This document shows positions 29,180 to 40,379 of a DNA stretch of 64,000 nucleotides, piece after piece. Numbering within the stretch: position 1 is the stretch's first letter; the number at the start of each line of letters is the position of its first letter. The position numbers and the translations under genes are program-made. The stretch comes from Entamoeba invadens IP1 (lineage: Eukaryota > Evosea > Mastigamoebida > Endamoebidae): the NCBI RefSeq assembly GCF_000330505.1, contig NW_004440113.1, positions 767,636-831,635 of the forward strand, written 5' to 3'. Under the pieces are notes generated by a model. The model made no database searches. It was not told where the DNA came from and was given only the letters and a program-made list of their open reading frames with translations.

Positions 29180-30304
29180 TCAGTAACTTAATGGCACGAT
29201 TTCTAAACCTTCATATTTGTCAGTTCCAAGGGAAACTTCCTCCATCACGACTTCTCCGGTCTTCACATTGGTCATGCCAATCCAACTCTCTACTGTATCG
29301 CCGTTTTCGTAGGTCTTCAAATATACCATAATGTCTTCATTGTATGGAAGCAACTTCACAGAAGAGAAGCACCTCTTTTCGTTGTATTGTTTGTCAATAA
29401 CAAACTTCATGTTGTCTTTGTTCTCGTCCGCCTCGATGATGTACTTTCCAGCTCTTTCCAGATTATCGACACTTTCGACCCAGTTAGTCTTTGATACCTT
29501 TCTTGGACAGAAGTACCACTTCCTTTTCATGTTGGAATATACCACAGCTTCGTGAGTGGTATACCCTTCGGAGGTGATACCAAGTAATGCGTCAATTCTT
29601 GTATACACCTCTAACCAATTTTCAACAGTATATGACATGTCTCTATTCACTTTAAATACATAGTACTTCTCCCAACGACCTTGCTGGCCATCCAAATTGG
29701 TCGAATTGCGCCCATGGCTGCCTAAGTACATGTGATTACCAACGACAGTACCCCACTCATGTTTGGCACCGTTTTCCGAATTACCATTACCATCCGCCAT
29801 TATCATCCGAGAGTAATACTCCTTTTTGTTCACATTAAGCTCACTTGCTATTCCAGTCTTGTCATCAAACACATAAGTCTTGTCGAAAAATTGGACGATC
29901 TCGGAAGTCTCAACACCACGGCCTTTATACGTGTATTCACTATAGACGGTAATGTCTTTTGAGTCCCTTGGGGCGTATGTCCACTGACCATCAACTTTAC
30001 TTAATAAGCCAAAGTGCACTTTGGTATATCTTTTGTCGCTTGCGTCCTTATTATTGTTGTCATTGTCTGCAATAAACATGACTTGGAATATCGTGGATGT
30101 ATTAGTATATTCTGAATACCCGGCCATAGACGTCGGGTATCTAAAATTGGCGGGATCTACTGGCTCGATGGTTTGTGATCCGTCACTGTACCTGTCATCG
30201 TTCAAAAAAGTGATTAAAAGAACAGCAACCACTGTCGCCACAAGCACAATTGCAATTCCGATATATCCAATAACGGTGAGAATTATTTTCTTTGTATCTG
30301 CCAT
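29180..30304 (-). CDS. apyrase (calcium-activated nucleotidase, CANT1 family), type II membrane protein
   Basis: Nucleoside di/triphosphatase of the Cimex-apyrase/CANT1 family, 374 residues, hydrolysing UDP/GDP-type nucleotides in the secretory lumen or outside the cell. A single N-terminal TM anchor (IGIAIVLVATVVAVLLITFL) sits after a short KK-containing tail, implying type II topology. Family blocks in order: GRGVETSEIVQFFDKTYVFD; DKTGIASE; MADGNGNSENGAKHEWGTVV; YLGSHGRNST; NWLEVYTRIDALLGI; GYTTHEAVVYSNMKRKWYF; KRCFSSVKLLP; and TDKYEGLEIVPLSY. These include the Asp/Glu residues that bind calcium in this five-bladed propeller family. The ATG at 30304 is used; the frame upstream has only a GTG. 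It lies 59 bp from the inverted-repeat element. Confidence 0.9.
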   Translation of the reverse strand: MADTKKIILTVIGYIGIAIVLVATVVAVLLITFLNDDRYSDGSQTIEPVDPANFRYPTSMAGYSEYTNTSTIFQVMFIADNDNNNKDASDKRYTKVHFGLLSKVDGQWTYAPRDSKDITVYSEYTYKGRGVETSEIVQFFDKTYVFDDKTGIASELNVNKKEYYSRMIMADGNGNSENGAKHEWGTVVGNHMYLGSHGRNSTNLDGQQGRWEKYYVFKVNRDMSYTVENWLEVYTRIDALLGITSEGYTTHEAVVYSNMKRKWYFCPRKVSKTNWVESVDNLERAGKYIIEADENKDNMKFVIDKQYNEKRCFSSVKLLPYNEDIMVYLKTYENGDTVESWIGMTNVKTGEVVMEEVSLGTDKYEGLEIVPLSY

Positions 30305-30850
30305 AGCAATGAACACTATATGTTTTAAGTTCGATTATATAAAAACTATATTTTTAGATACAAAGAATTGTTTTGAGTGTTGTTTTTATTTAGTGTAATG
30401 CTGTTTTTTCTTCGAATAAATCGGGTCAATTCTGTGATTATTTCTTTTAATTGAAAAAATTGATGAAGTAGATTAATACACTTCAAATTTATTATAAAAT
30501 TGTAATACAAATACCATAGAAATAAATGATGTGTAAATATTTATTTCTTTTTGCTGCAAGTTACACTTTTTTATAAATAGACAAAATAACTCAAATTGGT
30601 TTAATTATAGTAATATTAATAAGAAGAAGATAATGAAATGGTAACAAAATGACAAATAAATCCAACACACTTTTTTTGACTGTTTGTGGTATGAAAAACA
30701 AGCAAAACAAGTTTTACATAACCAAAGATATGGAAGTTTTTTTCATTCACAAAGATATACATATATATGGGTATTATTATAAATAGTAAAATGAACTATT
30801 CGTTTGACAACACAATTGGATTACACAGAAGAATCAAAGAACCAATCAAT
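30305..30850. other. AT-rich spacer, nothing recognised
   Basis: Region between the apyrase start and the DHX37 3' end. No supported frame or RNA gene. Confidence 0.5.
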
Positions 30851-33800
30851 TCACTCTGCAAACGTTTTCTTTTCAAACAGCTTCATAAAGTCTGGAGAAA
30901 CATCTTCTAACCACTTGTAATTCACTCTGGTGACCCCTCGCATTGACTTGTAATTAAACTCTATAATCTCGTGGAACACAACGTAGTCTGGGATTTGTCC
31001 AAATAAGAAACTTTGTTGAGCTATAACACACGGCTCTTTTGCTACTGCAGTTATGTATGCATTTCGAATATTCAACTTGGCGAATTTGCCCATTTCCTCT
31101 TTTTTCACAAGACGCCCCACGTTGTCCACAAAACAGTTTGCTATCACCTTACGAATTTTGACATTTTCTTCTGGAGTTGTAAGACGCTTTGGCAATTCGT
31201 TTGGAACCTTCAGAATACCACACAACTGTTCTCGCAACTGTAATATTTCTTTGAAAGCCTGTTGTTTGACCCCATACTGTTGGCAGAACTCTTTCAACGT
31301 CACTCCCTTTTTGGAGTTACCAAGTCGGAATGCGTCGACCATCCTTCAAATTAGTATTTATTAGGTAAAACATTCTATTAATACAATTCAAATAAATTAT
31401 TTTGTTAATTTCATTTTGATATAATTATATATTCAAAAGGTTCTTAAGAAATAGAATGCACAAACGTTACATAAGAAAGTAAATCCGAGTCCTTATTGGT
31501 GAATATACTTCTGTTGAAATGTCCATCGATGAACAAATCACCAACACTCAGTGCGGAAACTAAAGACAATGCAACTTCCCCGAGTTCTTCTTTATTGAGC
31601 AAATGTAATAACTTCCCAAGACGTGGGTGGAGTGGATACTCTTTGACTATTTTACCCAAGTCGGTGATGTCTTCTTTTTTATCAAGTAATCCAATGAGTT
31701 GTAACAATCTGACTGCTCGTTTGAGGCCTTCGCACGAAATCTGTGAAGGAAATGGGAAATTAACAACTTTCTCAATACCCATCCCTTTCAGTGTTAATAC
31801 TACGCTCTCAAGTGGCATCCGACGCACTTCAGGCTCAGTAAATTGTGTGAAGGTGTCATGATACATCGCAGAAGAGTACATTCTATAACAATACCCCGCC
31901 ATACATCTACCAGCTCTTCCAGCTCTTTGTTGAGCATTAGCCTGTGAAATCCAGTCAATCACAAAAGAACTCACACCACTCTTAACGTCATACAACCGCT
32001 CTTTTGCTCTTCCACTGTCGACAACATATCGAATATCTGGAATAGTCAACGATGTCTCGGCTACGTTAGTAGATACAATGCACAGTCGTCTCCCTTTTGG
32101 ATCCTTTTGAAAGACTTTTCTTTGTTTTTCTGGATCAAGGCTTGAGTACAAGGGTAGTGCACATAACGTGTCTTGGAACTGTTGCATAGCGTTCAGACGA
32201 GTACACACGTCTTCAATTTCACGTTTTCCTGTCAAGAACACAAGAATTCCGCCGCGTGGCAATTTGGTGTGAATTTTAACAATCAATTTAATTGCCTCAG
32301 AACAGTAGTCATCAATCACTGTTGTTCGAGAGAAATACGAAACGACTGGATATTGTCTAGACCCGATGTGAATCATCTTTGGGCGCTCTTTAAACAAATT
32401 AGTGTTATCCAAAAACTCACTGACGCGAAGGGTAGCTGACATGATAATGAGTCGTAGAGGCTTGTTTTGTTTATTTCTCAATTTCACAATACGAGAAAGT
32501 AACCCTATTAACACGTCAGTGTTAATACTTCTTTCATGTGCTTCATCAATAATAATGCAGGAGTATGGCGTCATCATAACGTCGCTTTGTGCTTCTTTAA
32601 GTAGAATACCATCAGTCATAAACTTGATTTTAGTATCTTGACTGACATTTGTATCGTACCGAATTTTGTACGAAACTTGATTCCCAAGCTCGCCCATCTC
32701 TTCACTGACTCTCTCGGCCATAGCAGTTGCCGCTATTCTTCTTGGTTGTGTCACTCCGATCAACCCACTGAATTGTGAATTTTCGTTACCAAACCCTATT
32801 TCGTAAAGGATCTGTGGAATCTGCGTTGTCTTTCCTGACCCTGTCTCTCCACATATGACAACCACTTCATTCTCTATAACCGCTTCAATGATATTTGCCT
32901 CTTCCATCATTATAGGCAACCCATTTCTCCGCTCTTTGATCTCTTTTGACCGTGGAATATAGACGGGATACACTATTTTGTTCTTCCTCACTTCTTCTAA
33001 CTTAGTTTTGTTCTCTTTGACCTTTTTAGCATCATCAACTGATTGAGATTTTGTGTCCTCCGTTTGATTGTGTTTGGGGGTGCTTTCTGCTTCATAGGCG
33101 TCGTCCGAAAAGTCGAGTTTTAAATTGTCTTCTTCCATCTTCTCTTTTTGAAGCGTTTCATTAGTTTCATCCTTTTCGGAGTGTGCCTCCCCATCGCTCT
33201 CTTCAGACTTCTCCTCACACTCCATTGTCTCGTTTTTTGGTTCTTTGATAAGTACGTCTTCATTCTCTTCATTTTCTTGGTCACTGTGTGTGCTGGTATC
33301 TTCCGAGTTCTCTTCACTTGGACTCTCCATTTTTTCTTCTTCTTCATCATTACTTTCACTTGACTCTTCAGACTCCATTTTTGTGTTAATCAACACCACT
33401 CGCCCCAATTTAGGTTTCTCAGGCTCTTTAGGTTTATCCTCTAGTTGAACCTTTTCAGTTGAAAACCCAAACCCAAATGTCTTCTTCCCATCCTCTACAA
33501 CTATTTTAGTCACCTTCTCTTCCTCTACCTTTTTCACTACTTTTGGCTTCTTCTGAACTGCTGTCGCTTTTTTGGGAATAATCACAACTACTTTATTCTC
33601 TTCATCTGTCTCTACACCAAGAAGAGTCGAACTCTTCAAATTTGGAAGTTCCTCGTCGGTCAACATGTACTTCGTGAGTTCCTCGAAAAGTTGAACTCGT
33701 CGATTTTTTAATGATATTTTGTTCAACGCCTTTTCAACACGTCGTTTCTTTGCCGAAGTCATTTTGGTTTTACTCAAAATAACGGGTTGACCGTCTTTTA

Positions 33801-34053
33801 TTTCGGCGTTTTCCTTTGCTTCATTAAGTGGTTCATCCACTTCAGCTGGTTCTTCTTTCTCGACTTTATGGTCAATTTCTTCAATTTTAGTCTCATTTTC
33901 TTTCTTAATTTCCTCGACTTTTGGGGGTTCAACTTCTAATTCTTTATTTTCACCTTTCACTTCAACAGAGGTTGTGAGCTCTGGTGCTTTCTCTTCTTTT
34001 GTCTTGGCAATTGCTTTTGCCTTTGCTTTTGCTGCTTTGCTTTTCTTCCCCAT
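30851..34053 (-). CDS. DHX37: DEAH-box RNA helicase DHX37/Dhr1, two exons
   Basis: Nucleolar helicase that releases U3 snoRNA from pre-ribosomes during small-subunit assembly. Exon 1 (34053-31466) encodes a Lys/Glu-rich N-terminus containing the DHX37-specific KTKMTSAKKRRVEKALNKIS region. The helicase core follows, with motif I GETGSGKTTQIP near residue 400, motif II DEAH, SAT (motif III) and QRAGRAGR (motif VI), then the winged-helix/ratchet region. A 122-nt intron (31465-31344, GTTTGT...AAG) interrupts the conserved SDLLxxVxA segment in phase 2. Exon 2 (31343-30851) encodes the ratchet helix-loop and the C-terminal OB fold (FCQQYGVKQQAFKEILQLRE). Total about 1026 residues, normal for Dhr1. 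The acidic/Ser-rich 200-330 region is probably disordered. Confidence 0.9.
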
Positions 34054-34263
34054 CACCTTATTGTTATTGAATTCTTAGGGTTATTGACTCCATTTGTTTA
34101 AAAAAATGGTGTTTCTTGTTGGGATTATTACTTAAAAAATTAGTAACTTAATTTATATTTTTACTATTAAACAAAAGAGCTTTTCACATGTTGCCAAGAA
34201 AAAAATAGACATGTAACAAACAAATTACAAAGAATTAAATAGACAAAGAATTTTGTGAATAAG

Positions 34264-35316
34264 TCAGAGTTTGAATAACTTGAATGTGTTGTCGTTATCG
34301 TAGTTGGGGTGAAGAAGAGAAAAGCATTCATTACAGAGGAAAGCCGGATCTGTTGGTGTGAGTTCATCGCCAACGACTTGGTAGATTGGTTTGTTTGTTT
34401 CACAGATTGAACACCTTCGCGTTGCGCGCAGCTTTCTGTAAACGATTGCGGGGTACTTTGAAGTTGTGTCTGCTTGTGTTGGGATGCGTGCGTCAGCAAA
34501 GACAAAGTTATGTTCACAGTTATAGAGATGGCCAAAGAGACACGGCCTGTCGATTGTAATATTAATGTCACCAAGCTGCTTGTCGTCAACACATAGAGTC
34601 GGTCGTGCTGTCACAGCGTCCGTGTCAAATGTTCTGAAGTTGAGCCACTCGACAACATTTGTTTGGACCTCATCTTCCCAACACTTTTTTGTGAATATCA
34701 CATTGTTGATATAAAACAGCCAGGGCCCACGTTTCTCAACATCATTCTGACACTCAAAACACTCCCGAAGCTCACTTATCCGATTTGTTGTTAGTACCTC
34801 ACTCAATGCCTCAACCACGCGCCGCGTCGAATCAAATATTTTCACGGACAACACCCCCTCTTTTGCTTCACAAATTACTTTGTTTGGATTTGTCGAGTCG
34901 TAAGAAGTAGTTGGTGACTTGCTAAAGTGAAAAGGTGCTGGTGTCCTTGTGACAAGATATGCCACATCCTTCCTGGCTACAACATCACCGCTTTTGATTA
35001 TGTCAAGTGTCTTTCCTATCTCAGTCGGTTCTTCATTGAGTTGTGTCGCCAACTTCTGTGGGAAGAGGGTGTCTATTGGCATCTCTGCAATCTTGTCCAA
35101 GTCAAACTCTTTAACCATGTTGCACGCTGCATTGACCAGTTCTTCACTTGTTGGTATTTTGAGTTGAGTTGTGTCGAGTGATTGTAGTGTACTCTCATCG
35201 ACAAGAGTATTGTCTATCTCAGAAAGTTGTTGTACTGCGTCGTTGTAGATCTTTGGAAGCATTCGCGGATAAAATTGTTTGTTCAAAATTGTTGCGTTTT
35301 GTGGGGTGTCGCTCAT
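34264..35316 (-). CDS. SNAPC3: snRNA-activating protein complex subunit 3 (SNAPC3/SNAP50)
   Basis: Subunit of the SNAPc complex that binds the proximal sequence element of snRNA-type promoters for RNA polymerases II and III. The C-terminal zinc domain is diagnostic. WLFYINNVIFTKKCWEDEV is followed by LGDINITIDRPCLFGHLYNC with EHNFVFADARI. Then CSICETNKP and FLCNECFSLLHPNYD match the CEH..., CxxC and CDVCF...LHY blocks of SNAP50. The N-terminal about 120 residues are helical and less conserved. Length (350) is close to animal SNAPC3 (about 410). The ATG at 35316 follows an in-frame TTG. It lies 189 bp from the RhoGAP 3' end, in the same orientation. Confidence 0.85.
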   Translation of the reverse strand: MSDTPQNATILNKQFYPRMLPKIYNDAVQQLSEIDNTLVDESTLQSLDTTQLKIPTSEELVNAACNMVKEFDLDKIAEMPIDTLFPQKLATQLNEEPTEIGKTLDIIKSGDVVARKDVAYLVTRTPAPFHFSKSPTTSYDSTNPNKVICEAKEGVLSVKIFDSTRRVVEALSEVLTTNRISELRECFECQNDVEKRGPWLFYINNVIFTKKCWEDEVQTNVVEWLNFRTFDTDAVTARPTLCVDDKQLGDINITIDRPCLFGHLYNCEHNFVFADARIPTQADTTSKYPAIVYRKLRATRRCSICETNKPIYQVVGDELTPTDPAFLCNECFSLLHPNYDNDNTFKLFKL

Positions 35317-35507
35317 CAACGCGATTTATTGGTTGTGTAGTTTCTATTGTGTCACATTTTTGACAAATTCTTTTTTATTGATAAAATTTATTATATTTAT
35401 TATTTTTGTTTTAATACCAACTTTATGTTTCCATTAAAATGGTTATAATAATAAACACTTTAACAACACGATTTTAATAAGTAGTAATTATAATAGCCAG
35501 TATTGTG

Positions 35508-36967
35508 TCATACAACACTTCTCATATGGTTGCCAATATTAACTGAAGGTATCGACTTTCTTTCTCCTAAATTTGGTTTTCCAGCCTTAAACAATACCAT
35601 GTTTCTTTTATTACAAAACACATCTTCGTAAATTGGGAATTGTTTGTAAATAATGTTTAAATGTGTTTTAAATGTTTCACTGATATCCTATTTGTAATTA
35701 TTAATTATAATAATAACAAAAATACAAACAGGGAACAACTCTTCTCTGTAATTTTCCATAAGTTCGAATGCTTTAATAATAATTTGTGTTTCATCTTTTA
35801 TCATATCCACACAATCGTCTGGAACTAACACAGATAATCCAATACACACAGCAAGGTTGTACGAAGTCATTTTAGAAGTAGCGTTCTGTGTGATTCGTCC
35901 ACAGAGACTAAGGATGTGTTTTAACATATTTTGTTTGTGCTGTGGAATTGTGCAAACAATATTTTGTACTTTACAAATCCATTCACTTTCATCTATACTA
36001 CTTTCTACTTATAAGTAAATTTAATTTTTATAATTTATAATTTGTATTATTGTTTTATTGAAAAGATGTAAAGTATTTTGTAATAACACACTTGTGGCTT
36101 CGATGATCAGAGGAACGTTTTTTGATTCCCATAAAGACCCAATTTCAAGTAAATAATTTCTAATGACGCCTGCTATATCGTCTGGTTGAAGACATTGAAC
36201 ATCGAGCGCTCCAATATATTTGACAGTCAAAGGGAATGTTTTATTAACTGGTGATTTTCTGAAAATGCCTTCAATTGGTTGTGGAGTGTAATATAAAGTA
36301 TACATACATTTCATAATTGCAGGAGGGATTTTTTCGTTTTCTGAAAAAATTTGTGTGTTGTTACTCTCTTTAAAATTGCATTTCAAATAACACATTCTTT
36401 CTTCTTTAAGAGAATTGGAAACCTTTTGTATTTTTTGTATGTCTTCTTTTGAAAAGTAATTCAAAAAAGAAGTTATGTTTGTATGGACATCCGAAAACTT
36501 AGACAAACACTTTGAAAATGCGATATATGTTGTTATTCGAGTTTTAAAATACAATTGTTGCATTTTTACATCTCCATCTTCTGATAACTCTTCTTCCCAA
36601 AGGTCCATTTTAAGTGTGTCTCCTAAAGTACTTAAAGCGTTTTGCTTTTTATTAGTATCATTTATTGTTGTGTATAAACTTGTCATCAATTAAATAAAAA
36701 ACAAACATAAGAATGACAGATTTTGCACACAGATTCGTTGGTTGTCGAAAATATTTTGAGTTGATGATTAAATGAAGTAGAAGAAAGTGAGCCTTCAGAT
36801 TTACTTTTCAATTCTTCAACACAACATTGTAATTCTTGCATTTGTAACATTAATGAAAACACGTTAGTCACGATACTCTGTGTTTTTGATATAATTGAAT
36901 TTGAAATATTTTGAAAGTTGTTTGAATATCTGCATTGTGTAAGTTTGTGTGGGTCTTGGCTCAACAT
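35508..36967 (-). CDS. RhoGAP protein, at least four exons
   Basis: GTPase-activating protein for Rho/Rac-type GTPases. Minus-strand exons: A from 36967 or earlier to 36707, B 36644-36092, C 36007-35730, D 35687-35508. Introns are 62, 84 and 42 nt; the first and third start GTTTGT, the second GTGTGTT. Splicing keeps phase and builds the RhoGAP domain: PPAIMKCMYTLYYTPQPIEG IFRKSP (domain start and arginine finger R), DDIAGVIRNYLLEIG, then ESEWICKVQNIVCTIPQHKQ NMLKHIL and MTSYNLAVCIGLSVLVP. The N-terminal helical half resembles the BAR-like region of Entamoeba RhoGAPs. Exon D ends in a basic tail. The true start may be in a further upstream exon (a candidate ATG frame lies near 37170). About 423 residues from ATG 36967. 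Confidence 0.75.
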
Positions 36968-37189
36968 TGAATTGAAATGAATATTAAAAGTGTTAACGTA
37001 GTTTGATATTACATTTTTGAAGTTATTAACAAACACACTTTTCTTTTCAATGATTTTTTTGTTTCAATTTATATTTTGAATACATTACATCTCTCTGAAA
37101 CGACAGTTGAGAATAAAAACGATCGAGTTGGTCAACTTCCAACTTAAATGTATGACTTCAGTCGTCATTCATTTTTTGTTATTTAAAAA

Positions 37190-37979
37190 GGTATCAAAAA
37201 CATTTTACAATAACAAAATGTGATATTTTAATTAAATTTTCAGTTCCGATAAAACATTTTTTGTGGCATTATCGTATTTTTATTTTCTGAAACAACATTT
37301 TATAATAAACATAATAAAAAATAAGTTATAAACATTTTTTATAAATAAAAAAGCCGATATAAACCAAACAAAGTGGTTTCATAATTTGTTTTTGTTTAGA
37401 GTTGTTGAAACAACAAAACAGCCCGTATTTTTATATGTATTCGATGCGTTTTTAAACCCAAAAATTTATAATCAAAATAACTCAACATATTTTGATTGGT
37501 CATATTGATATTAAATTTAGACTTTTTCTTTATTAAAAACAATTTCCATTTATTACCAAAAGATGCCTTTTTGTCAATTATGAATAATTATTTGGATTTT
37601 TAACTACTAGAAAATTTTGCCATTTTTTTTTTTTTTGATTTAAATATGAATATATAATAATAAATCGAGGCAAGAAGAGATAATCTAAGATATTTTTTTG
37701 TATCAATGGTATATCGTCATATTAAAATAACAAACACATTAAACTATCCAATGTTCTTCATTTTTTCAATGATGCATTGAGTATTTATAATACTGGTTAA
37801 CTATAAAGAAATTTGTCCATAATAACAACTGTACATACGCAAAAAACAATGATTGGCAAAAATTCTGTCGAAAAAATAAGAACCCCCTTTTTAGCAGACA
37901 TTCAATTTTCTAGGGACAAATATTTTTAAATAACTGAAGGACGTTTTGAGTATGAGAAATATAGAACTCAAAAGACAGC
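37190..37979. other. AT-rich spacer, nothing recognised
   Basis: Region between the RhoGAP upstream end and PTEN. It contains T/A homopolymers (a 16-nt T run near 37625). No frame or RNA gene is supported. Confidence 0.5.
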
Positions 37980-40274
37980 ATGACATCCGTGTTACGAGAA
38001 GCAGTTTCCAAAGAGAAACGACGTTATCAACAGTTTGGGTTTGACCTTGACTTGAGTTATATTACTCCACGAATTATAGCTATGGGCTTTCCTTCAGAAA
38101 GGTTTGAGGCTGCTTATAGAAACCCATTGGTTGACGTACTTCAGTTCTTTGAAACATTCCACAAGGGACACTATAAAGTCTACAACTTTTGTAGAGAAAA
38201 GCCGTATGATGGAGAGTCTAAAATTAAAGGAGAGTACGAATACTTCCCTTTTGATGATCATAACGCTCCCGAGTTTAGAATCATTCCACAACTCTGTAAA
38301 GATGTTGATGAGTATCTGAAGGCCGATCCTAAAAATGTCATTGCCCTTCACTGCAAAGCTGGTAAAGGCCGGACTGGATTAATGTCTGCCGCCTTTCTTG
38401 TGTATATGCTTGACGCTTTGAATGCACACGAAGCTATTGATTTCTATGGCACTGCCAGAACTTTCAATAAGAAGGGTGTTACTATTCCATCACAACTGAA
38501 GTATATAAACTACTGGAGCGCTTCACTTAAACACAAATTCACTGTTGGAGACAGAACTGTCAAGATGACCAAGATCGAGATGGTCCCAACTCCAAAAATC
38601 TCTGATGAAATCATTGTGAAGGTGTCTACATTCACTGAATTTGTTTGTGAAAAGTCTCTGACTAATGGTAGGAAACTATCTTTCAAACCACTGAAGGATA
38701 ACAAAGTCAAGATGAAAGAAGATGAGGCGATGAAACTGTATGACCAAGTCTATGCTGAACTTAAAGCAGAGAATCAAAACGTGACAACACGAGAAGTCAT
38801 GTGTGCCTGGGATTGGAAAATGAGGTCTCTTATTGGCGATGAAAGATTTGGAAGCGATGGAAGCACTTTCCCAATTGATCCAGTCACTTTACATGGGGAC
38901 ATCAAGCTTGAGTTTACAACATCGAAGGGTGGAATATTCAATATATGGTTTAACACTTGGTTCATCCACGACAACCATCTTGAATTCTCAAAGATGGAGT
39001 TAGACAAGGGATTCAAAGACGCCAAACAACTTGCACCAAATTTCAAAGTCATTTTGCACTTCGAAGACGTTTCTACTGCACCAGCTTTGGAACAAGAGTT
39101 GCCGTATTGCCAAGTTGGCGTAAGAACTGATATACCAATTGACTTGACTGATGAGACACAAATCCCTCAAACTCCACAAACAATCCCAACAGACCCGACT
39201 GCAGATGCTCCAAAGGCACTTCTTGAAGAAACGGAAAGTAAGGAAAATGCGGCAAGAAAGGTTGCTCCTGTGTGGTATCCCATATACCACACTTCACTTA
39301 ACTTTAAGAACTTCAATCGAATTGTCGAGTATAAAATACAATACCCAACACAACGTGAATTTTTTAATATCAACCCAGAGATGAGTGTGGTGAAAGAAAC
39401 CCCAAGAGAGCCTTTAGAAGTAGCAAGAAGTGTGTTATACTCCATCATCCAATTATACTTGCGTTCTGGATTTTATGGGAGGGTGTTGGATTACCATATC
39501 GAGTTGATCATGTTGGACAACTTGGAAAGTGTTAAGGTGTTTGAACAACAAGCTTCTGAACTCTCTGTCATTGATTTGGAAAAATTGAAGCCTGCAGAAG
39601 TTGAACCATTTTGGTTAAATATTTACCACACAATGTTACTCCATGGGTTATTGTATTGGAAACATAGACCGTGCATAGAATTCAAAGACATGATGAGCAA
39701 TTTTAAGAAGTTTGCATATAAGATTGGAGGGTTCTCATACAGTTTACATGAAATTTTAATGGGGTGTTTGAGAGCGCCATGGCCTAAAGACTCATCCATT
39801 GACAAAGTGATTACTTTCAGTAATGAGAAGTCGAAGTACGTATTGAAAGAAACGGACAAGAACCTTGGGTGTTTACTTTCGTTTGGGACAACTACATCCC
39901 CAGGAATTTGGTTGTATTCTGTTGAAGATTTTGCACAACAAAAGGAGATAGCAATAAACACCTATTTGAACAGACAAGGCGCTGCACTTGGAGCAAAGAA
40001 ACAGTTTTATTTGATGAGCAACATGAAAATGTTTGCCAAAGATTATGGAGGAGAAAGTGCGATGAAGAAGGAACTTTTGCAACGACATGGATTAACTGAA
40101 AAGGACGCGAAAAAGTGGGAATTGAAATACCAAAGCGAAGACACTGAAAACAGAGTAATTCTCGACCATTTGATTGCTCAAAACATTGTAGTCACACATA
40201 ATCCGGTGAATTTCTTTGCTCAAAGAAACCTTTTTGTCTACGAAAAACCAACGGTGAAAGACCCTAAAGCGTAG
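37980..40274 (+). CDS. PTEN-like phosphoinositide phosphatase fused to C2 and DUF547
   Basis: Protein of 764 residues. Residues about 1-180 form a PTEN-type dual-specificity phosphatase domain with the P-loop HCKAGKGRTG (124-133, Cys125). This is identical to the PTEN core and consistent with PtdIns(3,4,5)P3 3-phosphatase activity. Residues about 185-375 are the membrane-binding C2 domain, with an insertion around 235-275. A Pro/Thr-rich linker follows (about 380-430). From about 475 to 700 a DUF547 domain is visible: VEPFWLNIYHTMLLHGLLYW, FKKFAYKIGGFSYSLHEILM with GCLRAPW, then LGCLLSFGTTTSPGIWLYS. DUF547 has a papain/transglutaminase-like look but no settled function. Its fusion to PTEN is unlike animal or yeast PTEN. 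The protein probably acts at the plasma membrane in motility or phagocytosis. Confidence 0.85.
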   Translation: MTSVLREAVSKEKRRYQQFGFDLDLSYITPRIIAMGFPSERFEAAYRNPLVDVLQFFETFHKGHYKVYNFCREKPYDGESKIKGEYEYFPFDDHNAPEFRIIPQLCKDVDEYLKADPKNVIALHCKAGKGRTGLMSAAFLVYMLDALNAHEAIDFYGTARTFNKKGVTIPSQLKYINYWSASLKHKFTVGDRTVKMTKIEMVPTPKISDEIIVKVSTFTEFVCEKSLTNGRKLSFKPLKDNKVKMKEDEAMKLYDQVYAELKAENQNVTTREVMCAWDWKMRSLIGDERFGSDGSTFPIDPVTLHGDIKLEFTTSKGGIFNIWFNTWFIHDNHLEFSKMELDKGFKDAKQLAPNFKVILHFEDVSTAPALEQELPYCQVGVRTDIPIDLTDETQIPQTPQTIPTDPTADAPKALLEETESKENAARKVAPVWYPIYHTSLNFKNFNRIVEYKIQYPTQREFFNINPEMSVVKETPREPLEVARSVLYSIIQLYLRSGFYGRVLDYHIELIMLDNLESVKVFEQQASELSVIDLEKLKPAEVEPFWLNIYHTMLLHGLLYWKHRPCIEFKDMMSNFKKFAYKIGGFSYSLHEILMGCLRAPWPKDSSIDKVITFSNEKSKYVLKETDKNLGCLLSFGTTTSPGIWLYSVEDFAQQKEIAINTYLNRQGAALGAKKQFYLMSNMKMFAKDYGGESAMKKELLQRHGLTEKDAKKWELKYQSEDTENRVILDHLIAQNIVVTHNPVNFFAQRNLFVYEKPTVKDPKA

Positions 40275-40379
40275 ACTATTCTAACTAGTTATTCCTTGTT
40301 ATTATTTTACACTCTAAACACATAACTACATGTTACAATACACTGAATAAACACTGCAGAAATCAATTACAATACCTCT

